This document shows, piece after piece, positions 25,878 through 34,011 of a DNA stretch of 58,263 nt; position 1 is the first letter of the stretch, and every line of letters begins with the position of its first letter. The position numbers were made by a program, and so were the translations under genes. The notes beneath the pieces were generated by a model. It saw nothing but the letters and a program-made list of their open reading frames with translations, made no database searches and was not told the DNA's origin. The stretch is taken from the NCBI RefSeq assembly GCF_013823385.1, contig NZ_PNMA01000025.1, positions 1 to 58,263 of the forward strand. Direction: 5' to 3'. This stretch comes from Hyphomonas sp. (GTDB lineage Bacteria; Pseudomonadota; Alphaproteobacteria; Caulobacterales; Hyphomonadaceae).

Positions 25878-26276
25878 TCAGACGCCTTCGGCTTCTACTT
25901 CACCGGTTTTTCGCTTCGCATTCATGGCGAGGACGACGCCAATCACCGCCCCGGCGCCGAGGAGGAAGAAAGGAAAGCCCCATAGAAGCCAGCTGGCCAG
26001 ATCCCGTGCCGGGGGGCGGAACAGCACGAATTCACCATAACGGCTGACGAACCAGTCCCGGATCTCCGCGTCGGAAGCGCCTTCGGCCACCATCTCGCGG
26101 ATGCGGGCGCGCATGTCTTCGGCGATGGGGGCGGAGGACTGGGAGACAGGCTCATTCTCGCACGCCACGCAGCGCACTTCCCGCATCAGCGCCTGGGCCC
26201 GCATTTCCTGTGCAGGGTCTTCCAGCGGCGCGCTGGCAGCAAAGGCAATCAGGATGGAGGCGAGAAGCGCTTTCAT
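25878..26276 (-). CDS. ccmH: Cytochrome c maturation thiol reductase CcmH/CycL
   Basis: A 132-residue protein with an N-terminal signal segment, the redox pair C36-V-A-C39 in the conserved EVRCVACENEPVSQSSA, the segment ADIAEDMRARIREMVAEG-like helix bundle, and one C-terminal membrane anchor (LLWGFPFFLLGAGAVIGVVL). CcmH reduces the apocytochrome CxxCH cysteines before haem attachment. In related genomes it lies directly after ccmF on the same strand; here it is 4 kb away and inverted, leading the degP-regulator-kinase genes. Confidence 0.93.
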   Translation of the reverse strand: MKALLASILIAFAASAPLEDPAQEMRAQALMREVRCVACENEPVSQSSAPIAEDMRARIREMVAEGASDAEIRDWFVSRYGEFVLFRPPARDLASWLLWGFPFFLLGAGAVIGVVLAMNAKRKTGEVEAEGV

Positions 26277-26354
26277 ATCGGGAGCAGCCTAGCAGACGCA
26301 GGCGTGCGGGGGAAAGGCGCAGCGATGTCTCAGGCTGGGCCCTGGCGCGCCGGC

Positions 26355-26786
26355 TCAGATCACGCCGTCGCGGCGCATCACGGCCTCTTCGGATTCGTGC
26401 GAGATGTAGGCGAGGATTTGCGGCTTGCCGGCGGTTTTCACCATATAGGTGATGTCGAATAGGGAGGTGACATGGCCTGACTTCGCCCTGGCGAAGGCCA
26501 TCTTCCAGCGGGCCCGCACCATATAGTGCAGCGGCGCGACTTCTTCGGTGGATGCGAGGTCCACATCCAGCGCCTCCAGCCCAAGCTGCTGGCGCAGCAT
26601 GGTGTGGCGTTCCGCCAGCGCCTTGCGATACTGGGCGTCGACCTTCCAGGCGGCAAAGGTGTCCGGCGAGGTTTCGATATAGGTCGGCGCGTAGGACGCC
26701 GCGATGGTCTCGGTATCTCCCTCCAGAGATGCCTTGGCATACTGCTGAAAGAAGCGTCGAAGCGTCTCTTCGCGAGTTTCGGCCAT
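26355..26786 (-). CDS. NTF2-like (SnoaL/DUF4440-type) protein
   Basis: A 143-residue cytoplasmic protein with the cone-like NTF2 pattern: an N-terminal helix pair (ETLRRFFQQYAKASLEGDTE), TIAASYAPTYIETSPDTFAA, then strands with HYMVRARWKMAFARA and SLFDITYMVKTAGKPQILAY. The fold is used for many small-molecule enzymes and binding proteins, so no substrate can be named. It lies upstream of ccmH on the same strand and divergent from glnE. It may be the outermost gene of the inverted segment. Confidence 0.75.
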   Translation of the reverse strand: MAETREETLRRFFQQYAKASLEGDTETIAASYAPTYIETSPDTFAAWKVDAQYRKALAERHTMLRQQLGLEALDVDLASTEEVAPLHYMVRARWKMAFARAKSGHVTSLFDITYMVKTAGKPQILAYISHESEEAVMRRDGVI

Positions 26787-26933
26787 CTAAGGCGCTCCAT
26801 GTTTTCAAGGGGTGCCATAGCAAGGCTTTGCTAAGGTTCTGCGTCCGGGATGTAATAAGTCCAAGACGCATGACCTCGCGAAAGGTTGCGAACGGGTTTG
26901 TCGCCGCCGGGCGCCTCGGCTAAGTCTTTGGGT

Positions 26934-29645
26934 ATGCTCACTATCCGTCCGATTCAGTCGACCCCCGAAGCGGCCCTGGCAGCGGCGGCGGAGTATGCGC
27001 CCTATCTTCGCCGGCTGGCCGATCGCGGGGCGGGGCTCGACTTCGGCGCCGCCCTGACACGGGCAACCACGCTGCCGCGGGATATGCCGGTGGCGGAGGT
27101 GATGACGGCGCTGCGCCAGGCGAAAGCCTCGGCCCACCTGTCGCTGGCGGCGGCAGACCTTGCCGGAACCATGGATGTGATGGAGGTGACCCGTCACCTG
27201 ACCGAGTTTGCCGGGGGAAGCCTTGAAACGGCGCTGCAGTCTGCGCTGGCGGCGCGGGGGCTGAAATCTGACGGCATCTTCGTCATTGCGCTGGGCAAGA
27301 TGGGCGCGTTCGAGCTCAACTATTCGAGCGACATAGACGTGTGCGCCTTTTATGAGCGCAGCCGGTTTGATGGCGGCGACCGGGATCCGGGGGACGCGGC
27401 CCAGCGGGTGATCCGCGAGATGGTGCGGATCATGGAGGAGATCACGGCGGCCGGTTATGTGTTCCGGACCGATCTGCGGCTGCGGCCTGACCCTGGCTCG
27501 ACACCGGTGGCCGTTTCGACCGACATGGCGGACGTCTATTATGAAAGCCAGGGCCAGAACTGGGAACGGATGGTCTGGATCAAGGGCCGGCCCACGGCGG
27601 GGGATATTCCGGCAGCGGAGCGTTTCCAGAAGCGGCTGGAGCCCTATGTCTGGCGCCGCAATCTGGACTATTGGGCCATCGGCGACATCCAGGCCATCAA
27701 GCGGATGATCAACACCAAGGTCGGCGATGACGGATTTGCTTCGGTTTCTCCCGATGTGAAACTGTCGCCGGGCGGGATCCGCGAGATCGAATTCTTTGTG
27801 CAGACCCAGCAGCTGATCCTCGGCGGGCGGGAACCGGCGCTGCGGGACAATTCCACGCTGGGCGCGATGGAGGCCCTGCGCGCGGCGGGGGTGGTTTCCG
27901 ACAAGACAGCGGCGGAGCTGACGACCGCTTACCGGGCGCTGCGCAATGTCGAGCACCGTATCCAGATGCGGCAGGATGAGCAGACCCATACCGTGCCGGC
28001 AGATCCGGCAGAGCGCGAGGCGGTTGCCTGGCTCTGCGGCTATGGCAACCTTGCCGACTTTGACCGCGATCTTCTGGAAACCCGCCGTATCGTGCAGTCT
28101 GCCTATGACGCGCTGTTCGCGCAGGAAGACCGGGCCGCCGAAAGCCATGGGCTGGGCAATCTTGTCTTCACCGGCGTGGATGATGATCCGGGTACGGTGA
28201 AAACGCTGAGCGATCTGGGCTTCTCCGATCCGTCTTCGGCCATTGATACGATCCGCAACTGGCACCGCGGGCGCGTGCCGGCCACCCGTACCGGGCGTGG
28301 CCGGGAAATCCTCACCTCCATCCTGCCGGGCTTGCTGAAGGCCATGGGCGCGACGGGTGAGCCCGATGAGGCGTTCCGCTGGTTTTCACGCTTCTTCGAG
28401 GGGCTTTCTTCGGGCGTGCAGACGCTGTCGATGCTGCTGGCGCGGCCGGATTTGCTGGACGATCTCGTCTCGACGCTGGCGCTGGCGCCGCGTCTTGCAC
28501 AGATCCTGGCCCGGCGGCCAGACCTTCTGGAGGCGCTGGTCTCCAACGCCATTCCGCGCGCGCCGGAGCTTTCGGATGAAGTGAGTTTCGATGCGGCGAT
28601 GGACGCGTGGCGGCGGTATCACCGGGAGCAGAGTTTCCTGATCGGCCACCGCCTGCTGCATGGCCTGCTGCCCACCGATCAGGCGGCCGAAGCCTGGACC
28701 AGCCTTGCCGATGAGACCATCCGCCAGATGGCGGGCGCAGCCGCCGCCGAAACCACCCGCCGCAATGGCGCGGTTCCAGGGCGCTGGGCGGTGTTCGCGA
28801 TGGGCAAGCTGGGCGGGGGGGAGCTGACGGCCGGCTCTGATCTCGACATCATCCTGATTTATGATTCGCAGGCGGACGATGCGCAGACCTGGTTCACGCG
28901 GCTCACCCAGCGCCTGATCACGGCGCTGACGGCGCCCACCGCAGAGGGCGCGCTCTATGAAGTGGACATGCGGCTGCGCCCCTCCGGGCGGGCAGGGCCT
29001 GTTGCCGTGAGCCTGCCAGCCTTCCGGCATTATCAGACGGAAGAGGCGTGGACCTGGGAACATATGGCGCTGACGCGGATGCGGTTTGTGTCCGGCGATG
29101 CCAGCCTGGGCACCGAAGTGCTGGGCATTGCGGCCGATGCGATCTCCGCGCGCGCGCGGAGCGACCGCCGCAAGGCGATCCCCGGTGATGTGGCCGACAT
29201 GCGCGCCACACTTTACCGCGAGAAGCCGGGCAAGGGGCTCTGGGATCTGAAGACCGCCGAGGGCGGGCTGATCGACATCGAATTCATGGCGCAGAAGGAA
29301 ATGTTGCTCCGTGCCCGTCCCGATCTTATCCGGCCCGCAACGGCGCTCGCCCTGTCGGGGCTGGCAGAAGCCGATGAGAGTGAGCATCCGGCCGAGGCGG
29401 AGGACTGGTATTTCCTGCGCGCGGCGCTGCATCTTCTTTCTTCAATGCAGCAGATCCAGCGTCTGGCGCTGGGCGATGAGGAGGCGGAAGACGCGGCCAT
29501 CCCTGAGGGCTTGAAAAACCGGTTCTGCCGCGCCGCCGCCGAGGAAGAGGGATTTGACGTGCTCGAAGACCGTCTCAGACAGGTAAAAAATCGCGTACAT
29601 TCAATGGCGCGTGAAAAACTGCAGCTGAAAACGACGGAATCCTGA
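26934..29645 (+). CDS. glnE: Bifunctional glutamine synthetase adenylyltransferase/deadenylase
   Basis: A 903-residue GlnE that attaches and removes AMP on glutamine synthetase in response to PII proteins. Both nucleotidyltransferase domains are intact: the N-terminal deadenylase with GKMGAFELNYSSDIDVCAFY near residue 120-140 and the C-terminal adenylyltransferase with GKLGGGELTAGSDLDIILIY near 622-642. The paired helical regions and the GLIDIEFMAQ segment are also present. I prefer the ATG at 26934 (MLTIRPIQSTPEA); the frame opens at a TTG at 26886. In alphaproteobacteria glnE commonly follows the ccm-degP-two-component block, which it still does here apart from the inversion. Confidence 0.95.
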   Translation: MLTIRPIQSTPEAALAAAAEYAPYLRRLADRGAGLDFGAALTRATTLPRDMPVAEVMTALRQAKASAHLSLAAADLAGTMDVMEVTRHLTEFAGGSLETALQSALAARGLKSDGIFVIALGKMGAFELNYSSDIDVCAFYERSRFDGGDRDPGDAAQRVIREMVRIMEEITAAGYVFRTDLRLRPDPGSTPVAVSTDMADVYYESQGQNWERMVWIKGRPTAGDIPAAERFQKRLEPYVWRRNLDYWAIGDIQAIKRMINTKVGDDGFASVSPDVKLSPGGIREIEFFVQTQQLILGGREPALRDNSTLGAMEALRAAGVVSDKTAAELTTAYRALRNVEHRIQMRQDEQTHTVPADPAEREAVAWLCGYGNLADFDRDLLETRRIVQSAYDALFAQEDRAAESHGLGNLVFTGVDDDPGTVKTLSDLGFSDPSSAIDTIRNWHRGRVPATRTGRGREILTSILPGLLKAMGATGEPDEAFRWFSRFFEGLSSGVQTLSMLLARPDLLDDLVSTLALAPRLAQILARRPDLLEALVSNAIPRAPELSDEVSFDAAMDAWRRYHREQSFLIGHRLLHGLLPTDQAAEAWTSLADETIRQMAGAAAAETTRRNGAVPGRWAVFAMGKLGGGELTAGSDLDIILIYDSQADDAQTWFTRLTQRLITALTAPTAEGALYEVDMRLRPSGRAGPVAVSLPAFRHYQTEEAWTWEHMALTRMRFVSGDASLGTEVLGIAADAISARARSDRRKAIPGDVADMRATLYREKPGKGLWDLKTAEGGLIDIEFMAQKEMLLRARPDLIRPATALALSGLAEADESEHPAEAEDWYFLRAALHLLSSMQQIQRLALGDEEAEDAAIPEGLKNRFCRAAAEEEGFDVLEDRLRQVKNRVHSMAREKLQLKTTES

Positions 29646-29692
29646 CAGCCCCCCGTTTCATTGTCGCTGGGAGATGAAACTGGAGACCAGAG

Positions 29693-30292
29693 ATGAAACG
29701 TTCGACACTCGCGTTTGCAAGCATTGCCGCAATTGCGCTCGCCATGCCGCTCGCCGCTCAGGCCGGCCCCGGCAAAGGACATCGCGGCCATGCTGGCCAT
29801 CTGATGCAGATGGATGCCAACGCTGACGGAAACATTACCCGCGCCGAGGCAGAAGCCGGCCTCGCGGCCCGCTTCGCCGAGATTGATGACAATTCAGACG
29901 GCTTTGTCACCCAGGATGAGATGAAAGCTCATCATGAGGCCAAGCGCGCTGAAATGAAGGCGAACTGGGAAACCAGGAAAGCTGACCGCCCCGCCGAAGG
30001 CAAACCGCCCCGCGAAGGCAGGATGAAGGGCGACAAAGACCCCGCCAAGGCGGCTGAATGGCAAGCCAAGCGCGCTGAAAAGGCCGCTGAACACTGGGCA
30101 GCCATGGATACCGATGGCGATGGCCGCCTGAGCGTGGCTGAATTCACCGCCGAGCACATCAAGTTCTTCGACAAGCTGGATGCCGATGGCAACGGCACCA
30201 TCACGAAGGCTGAGCTGGATGCGGCCAAAGCCAACAAGAAGGAGCGTCGCGGCGAATGGCGCGACAAGAAGAAAGCCCCCGCTGGCGAATAA
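29693..30292 (+). CDS. Secreted four EF-hand protein
   Basis: A 199-residue protein with a signal peptide (residues 1-24, ending AAQA) and four EF-hand loops: DANADGNITRAE, DDNSDGFVTQDE, DTDGDGRLSVAE and DADGNGTITKAE. Each has acidic residues at loop positions 1, 3, 5 and 12, so Ca2+ binding is likely. A Lys/Glu-rich linker of about 60 residues separates the two pairs, and the C-terminus is strongly basic. It is followed after 103 bases by the ECF sigma factor gene on the same strand, which suggests, but does not prove, a functional link. Confidence 0.9.
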   Translation: MKRSTLAFASIAAIALAMPLAAQAGPGKGHRGHAGHLMQMDANADGNITRAEAEAGLAARFAEIDDNSDGFVTQDEMKAHHEAKRAEMKANWETRKADRPAEGKPPREGRMKGDKDPAKAAEWQAKRAEKAAEHWAAMDTDGDGRLSVAEFTAEHIKFFDKLDADGNGTITKAELDAAKANKKERRGEWRDKKKAPAGE

Positions 30293-30308
30293 GGTCTGAG
30301 ATGGGAAC

Positions 30309-30373
30309 GGGCCGGAGCATCCTTGAGACAATCAAATCACCCCCCCTGCGATTGTCACTCGGGACTCCGGCCC
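30309..30373. repeat. Nested inverted repeat between EF-hand and sigma factor genes
   Basis: Outer arms GGGCCGGAG (30309-30317) and CTCCGGCCC (30365-30373) are a perfect 9-base pair. Inside them GACAATC (30327-30333) and GATTGTC (30350-30356) are a perfect 7-base pair. In RNA this would form a long interrupted hairpin. There is no T-run, so it could be a leader element, an mRNA end protector or a cruciform operator rather than a plain terminator. Confidence 0.7.
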
Positions 30374-30395
30374 GGACTCGGCTAAACATCCTGCC

Positions 30396-30938
30396 GTGGC
30401 GTTTACATCGGACCTCGACCAGATCACACGCGCCGCGGCCGGAGACGCCGCGGCCATTCGTGCGCTCGTCAACCGCTACAGCCCCGGCGTGTTGGCGCTC
30501 GCCACGCGCATGCTGGGCGATTCCGCAGAGGCCGAAGACGTGACCCAGGAAACCTTCATCCGCGCCTGGAAAGCGCTTCCCAGCTGGGAGCCGCGGGCGA
30601 AATTCTCCACCTGGCTGCACCGGGTGGCGCTGAACCTCTGCTATGACCGGCTGCGCAAGCGGCGGGAGCTGTTGCCGGACGAACTGCCCGACCGCGCCGA
30701 TACGGCGCTTGGGCCGCAGGACCGGCTCGACCAGAGCCAGCGGGTCAAGGCCGTGGAGGCCGCGATTTCCCGTCTGCCCGAACGCCAATCTGCTGCCTTG
30801 ACCTTGTGCGCGCTGCAGGGACACTCGCAGACCGAAGCGGCGGAAATCATGGATGTCAGCGTGGAGGCCCTGGAAAGCCTGCTGGCGCGCGCGCGGCGAA
30901 CGCTGCGTGCAGAATTGCTCGAAGGAAGGAATGCCTGA
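30396..30938 (+). CDS. ECF-family RNA polymerase sigma factor
   Basis: A 180-residue sigma-70-type ECF factor starting with GTG. Region 2 is seen in YSPGVLALATRMLGDSAEAE followed by DVTQETFIRAWKALPSW and FSTWLHRVALNLCYDRLRKR. Region 4 is in AISRLPERQSAALTLCALQG, with the helix-turn-helix HSQTEAAEIMDVSVEALESL and LLARARRTLR. There is no clear Shine-Dalgarno sequence. The stop overlaps the next start (TGATG), the usual arrangement with a cognate anti-sigma factor. Confidence 0.93.
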   Translation: MAFTSDLDQITRAAAGDAAAIRALVNRYSPGVLALATRMLGDSAEAEDVTQETFIRAWKALPSWEPRAKFSTWLHRVALNLCYDRLRKRRELLPDELPDRADTALGPQDRLDQSQRVKAVEAAISRLPERQSAALTLCALQGHSQTEAAEIMDVSVEALESLLARARRTLRAELLEGRNA

Positions 30939-31393
30939 TGACCCACAGCATGACCGATGACCGCCTGATCGAGCTGATCGAAATCTGGGGCGCAGACCCT
31001 GCGTCCTGGCCGGCGGCCGAGCGCGCCGCTGGCGAAATCCTGCTGCGGGCAAATCCTGAACGCTTTGCCGGCGCGCTGGCCGAGGCGCGCGCGCTGGACC
31101 TGATGCTGGAAGCCCTGCCAGAGCCGGCGATGCCGCGCGCCCTCACCGAAGCGATTGTTGCGGCAGCTCCGCGCCCGAAAGCGGCGCGCAAAGAAGCGCA
31201 GCGGTGGTTTGGCCTCAAGACCCCCTGGGCCCCGGCCAGCGGCTTTGCCGCCGTGGCACTCGGCCTGTTCATGGGACTGACGGTCGCGCCGGTGGCAAGC
31301 GCGGACGATGAAATGACCGTTGAGGTTCAGGAGCTTGTCGTGTCGGCCCTTGGCTTCGACACGGCGACCTATGCTGTGGAGGACGTGGAATGA
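30938..31393 (+). CDS. Probable membrane anti-sigma factor
   Basis: A 151-residue protein starting at 30938, overlapping the sigma stop. The cytoplasmic N-terminal part (DDRLIELIEIWGADPASWPA, helical) is followed by a single membrane segment (ASGFAAVALGLFMGLTVAPV, about 107-127) and a short acidic periplasmic tail. No zinc-binding HxxxCxxC is seen, so it is not a ZAS-type anti-sigma. Its role rests on topology and position between an ECF sigma gene and a periplasmic sensor-like gene. It overlaps the next gene by ATGA. Confidence 0.72.
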   Translation: MTHSMTDDRLIELIEIWGADPASWPAAERAAGEILLRANPERFAGALAEARALDLMLEALPEPAMPRALTEAIVAAAPRPKAARKEAQRWFGLKTPWAPASGFAAVALGLFMGLTVAPVASADDEMTVEVQELVVSALGFDTATYAVEDVE

Positions 31394-31926
31394 GCGGACT
31401 GCCAAACTGGCTGACCCCGGCGGCGCTGGGCGTCTCCCTGCTCGTGAACCTGGCGCTGGGCGGCTATGTCGCTGGCCAGCATCTGCGCCCCGAACCGCCC
31501 AAGCCGGATGGCGCGGGCCGCCCCGTATTCGAGCGCCCTGAAGGTATTCCTCAACTTTCCCGTGATGACCGCCGGGAAGTGCGCGCGCTGATGCGGCGCG
31601 GGTTTGAAGCCTCGCAGGCAGAGCTGGCTGCGCGCCGTGAGGCTGAAAAACACTTTGCGGAAGTTCTTGCTGCCGATCCTTTCGATCCTGCTGCTGCGGA
31701 AGCGGCCCTGCGGGAACTGCGCGATGCCGACGTGATGCTCCGTGACCGGATTGGCATCGAAGTTCTGGGGGGGATTACTGAACTCTCCGCCGAACAGCGC
31801 GCCTGGGTGGCGTGGATCTTGTCCGGGCCGAAAGAAAACGCCCGCGGAAAGCACAGGAATAATAAGGACAGGGATGACCCGGCGCCCCCGCCGGAAGACG
31901 GCCCGCCGCCGCCGCCGCCGCGTTAG
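31390..31926 (+). CDS. Periplasmic heavy-metal-sensor-like protein (CnrX/Spy type)
   Basis: A 178-residue protein with one N-terminal anchor (LTPAALGVSLLVNLALGGYV) and a helical periplasmic domain: LSRDDRREVRALMRRGFEAS, AELAARREAEKHFAEVLAAD, AEAALRELRDADVMLRDRIG. This matches the RsxA/CnrX/ZraP-like periplasmic heavy metal sensor family, which controls an ECF sigma factor through an anti-sigma partner. It ends in a low-complexity PPPEDGPPPPPPR tail. Conserved His/Met metal ligands are not obvious, so the signal is unknown. Confidence 0.75.
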   Translation: MSGLPNWLTPAALGVSLLVNLALGGYVAGQHLRPEPPKPDGAGRPVFERPEGIPQLSRDDRREVRALMRRGFEASQAELAARREAEKHFAEVLAADPFDPAAAEAALRELRDADVMLRDRIGIEVLGGITELSAEQRAWVAWILSGPKENARGKHRNNKDRDDPAPPPEDGPPPPPPR

Positions 31927-32357
31927 CCCTTGGACTTGTGGGCCAGGCGCGCGGCATTGGCTTCCCAGTTCTGCCCGTCAAACGGAACCACCGTCACTTT
32001 CAGATCCATCCAATCGTCCAGCGCCCGCCAGGTGACGGCGAAGCCATCGGGGTTGGACCGCGGGATATAGAAGCTCTTGATGCCGCAGGTCTTGCAGAAG
32101 AGGTGTTTTGCCGTGCCTGTATTGAAGGTGTACTGGCTGAGATTGTCCTTGCCCTGAAGAAGCCGGAACCGGCTTCCGGGCACGATGACATGGATATTCC
32201 CGCTCATCGCACACATGGTGCAGTTGCAGTCTTCCACCTCGAACGCGTCCGGCAGGGCCACCTCAAACCGCACGGCGCGGCAATGACAGCCGCCCTGATG
32301 CCATTTGAAGTTATCTTCCGTCAGCCGGTCCAGACCGGCGGTTTCCTGTGTGCCCAT
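31923..32357 (-). CDS. GFA-domain zinc protein (CENP-V/GFA family)
   Basis: A 144-residue protein with the zinc ligands of the glutathione-dependent formaldehyde-activating fold: GGCHCRAVRFE, EDCNCTMCAMSG and LFCKTCGIKSFYIPRSNPDG. Most such homologues are not formaldehyde enzymes, so the substrate is unknown. The start at 32357 lies 37 bases inside the end of the amidase gene on the same strand, so they probably share a message. Its stop overlaps the convergent sensor gene by four bases. Confidence 0.9.
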   Translation of the reverse strand: MGTQETAGLDRLTEDNFKWHQGGCHCRAVRFEVALPDAFEVEDCNCTMCAMSGNIHVIVPGSRFRLLQGKDNLSQYTFNTGTAKHLFCKTCGIKSFYIPRSNPDGFAVTWRALDDWMDLKVTVVPFDGQNWEANAARLAHKSKG

Positions 32358-33769
32358 GGTGCGGCGCGCTCCAACTGTCCTGCCAGCGACAGCAGCAGGT
32401 CTTCGCGGCCATAGCGCGCGCCGAACATCATGCCAAGTGGCAGGCCGCCCGGCGCTGTTGCTGTCGGCTTCGTCCAGTGCAGCGGCACCGTCATGGCCGG
32501 GCAGCCGGTCTGGTTGAAGAGGGCGCAGTGGGGCGCAAAGCCGGCCACCGCCGCGCCCATGGCGGCAGGGTCTGCGGTCAGCGCCATGGTGCCCAGCAGG
32601 TCCGGCGCGCGGTGGAGGGTGGGGGAGAGCGTCATGTCGAACTGGCCGGCATCGAGGAAGTGCTCATAGATGATGGCCGCCGTGATGAAGGCGTTGTTCG
32701 CCTTGGCGAGTTCCACCATCGGCACTGTCCGCCCGAGGCGCACCATCGAGGCGGTGATGGGTTCGAGTTCATCATCGGTAACCGGAGACCCGCGCGCGAG
32801 GCTTCGCTCCTCTACCAGCGCGGCAATATTCGCCGAGATGGTAAACAGCCCGGCCTTGGCCAGCGCTTCGCCATCGATCAGGGGCGCGGCCTCCACCACG
32901 GTATGGCCGAGGCTTTCCAGCAGCTTCACCGTGTTGGCGAGGCCTTCGGCCGCGTCGGCATCCGGCTTCGTGCCATTCGGCGCCACCGGCCAGAAGGCGA
33001 TGCGCAAGGGGCGGGGATCGCGCTCAAGTTCGGAGAGGTAGGACAGCGCCGGGGCGGGCGCGCCATAGCGGCTGCCGGTTTCGGGGCCGTGGGTCGCGTC
33101 CAGCAGCGCGGCCGTATCGCGCACCGTGCGGCTGACCACGCCGACCGTGGAGAGGCCATTCCAGCCTTCTGTCTTGGCGGGCCCCATCGGCATACGTCCG
33201 CGAGAGGCTTTGAGGCCAAAGAGGCCGCAGCAGGCTGCGGGTATACGGATGGATCCGCCGCCATCGCTGGCATGGGCCACCGGCAGCACGCCTGCTGCCA
33301 CTGCGGCTGCTGCACCGCCGGAGGAGCCGCCTGTGGTCCGCGTCGTGTCCCATGGATTCCGGGTTTGTCCGTAGAGGGTCGATTCTGTTGTCAGTGTCAG
33401 GCCGAATTCAGGCGTGGTGGTGGACCCAAAGAATACGAGCCCAGCCTTGCGGAAGCGCTCCACCAGCGTCGAATCCCGGCTGGCGACATTGCCTTTGAAG
33501 GCGCGGCTGCCCGATGTCACCGGCGCGCCTTTCACCTCGACGCCCAGATCCTTCACGACAAAGGGCACGCCGGCATAGGGGCCGTCCAGGCCTCCGGCCT
33601 TGATCTGCTCGCGTGCCAGATCAGGGTAGAGCGCGGCGAAACAGTTGATCTGGCTTTGGGCGGCCTCTGCGCGGTTGATAGCATCTTCCAGCAATTCTGC
33701 GGGGGAGGCCTGCCGTGTGCGAACAAGCCCGGCGAGCCCCAGTCCGTCCTGTTCCGAATGGCGCGCCAT
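32321..33769 (-). CDS. Amidase-signature family hydrolase
   Basis: A 482-residue amidase-signature enzyme. The start at 33769 ([17 protein letters not shown]) has GGGGAG upstream; the frame is open to 33868 but the extra 33 residues look random. The catalytic Lys is in [15 protein letters not shown] and the cis-Ser/Ser pair in [19 protein letters not shown], followed by [20 protein letters not shown]. Similar enzymes hydrolyse aryl or 6-aminohexanoate-type amides; the actual substrate cannot be told. It is not GatA, as no gatB/gatC is nearby. Confidence 0.92.
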   Translation of the reverse strand: MARHSEQDGLGLAGLVRTRQASPAELLEDAINRAEAAQSQINCFAALYPDLAREQIKAGGLDGPYAGVPFVVKDLGVEVKGAPVTSGSRAFKGNVASRDSTLVERFRKAGLVFFGSTTTPEFGLTLTTESTLYGQTRNPWDTTRTTGGSSGGAAAAVAAGVLPVAHASDGGGSIRIPAACCGLFGLKASRGRMPMGPAKTEGWNGLSTVGVVSRTVRDTAALLDATHGPETGSRYGAPAPALSYLSELERDPRPLRIAFWPVAPNGTKPDADAAEGLANTVKLLESLGHTVVEAAPLIDGEALAKAGLFTISANIAALVEERSLARGSPVTDDELEPITASMVRLGRTVPMVELAKANNAFITAAIIYEHFLDAGQFDMTLSPTLHRAPDLLGTMALTADPAAMGAAVAGFAPHCALFNQTGCPAMTVPLHWTKPTATAPGGLPLGMMFGARYGREDLLLSLAGQLERAAPWAHRKPPVWTG

Positions 33770-34011
33770 GCTGCTGATCTCCCCAGTTTGTTTATCATGA
33801 TTGGTATGCGCTGTCCTTTGTACGGGATTGTGTGGGGCGCGCAAACGGGAAGGGGGCTGGAAAGCCATGAAAAACGGTGCTATTGCCCTGCACCATCAGC
33901 CGAAGGGCGGCGCAGGCTGCAGCGGTGCTGAAAAAGGAACGGACTGACTGATCTGGCGCGCCCGCGCCGTAGTTTCCCAACCCACCCCCCTCATCATTTG
34001 AAGGTTTCATC

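Noticed and set aside
26805-28265. 486-codon minus frame across glnE
   Set aside because: GlnE nucleotidyltransferase motifs are on the plus strand here.
32348-33931. 527-codon plus frame across the amidase
   Set aside because: Antisense to an intact amidase signature.
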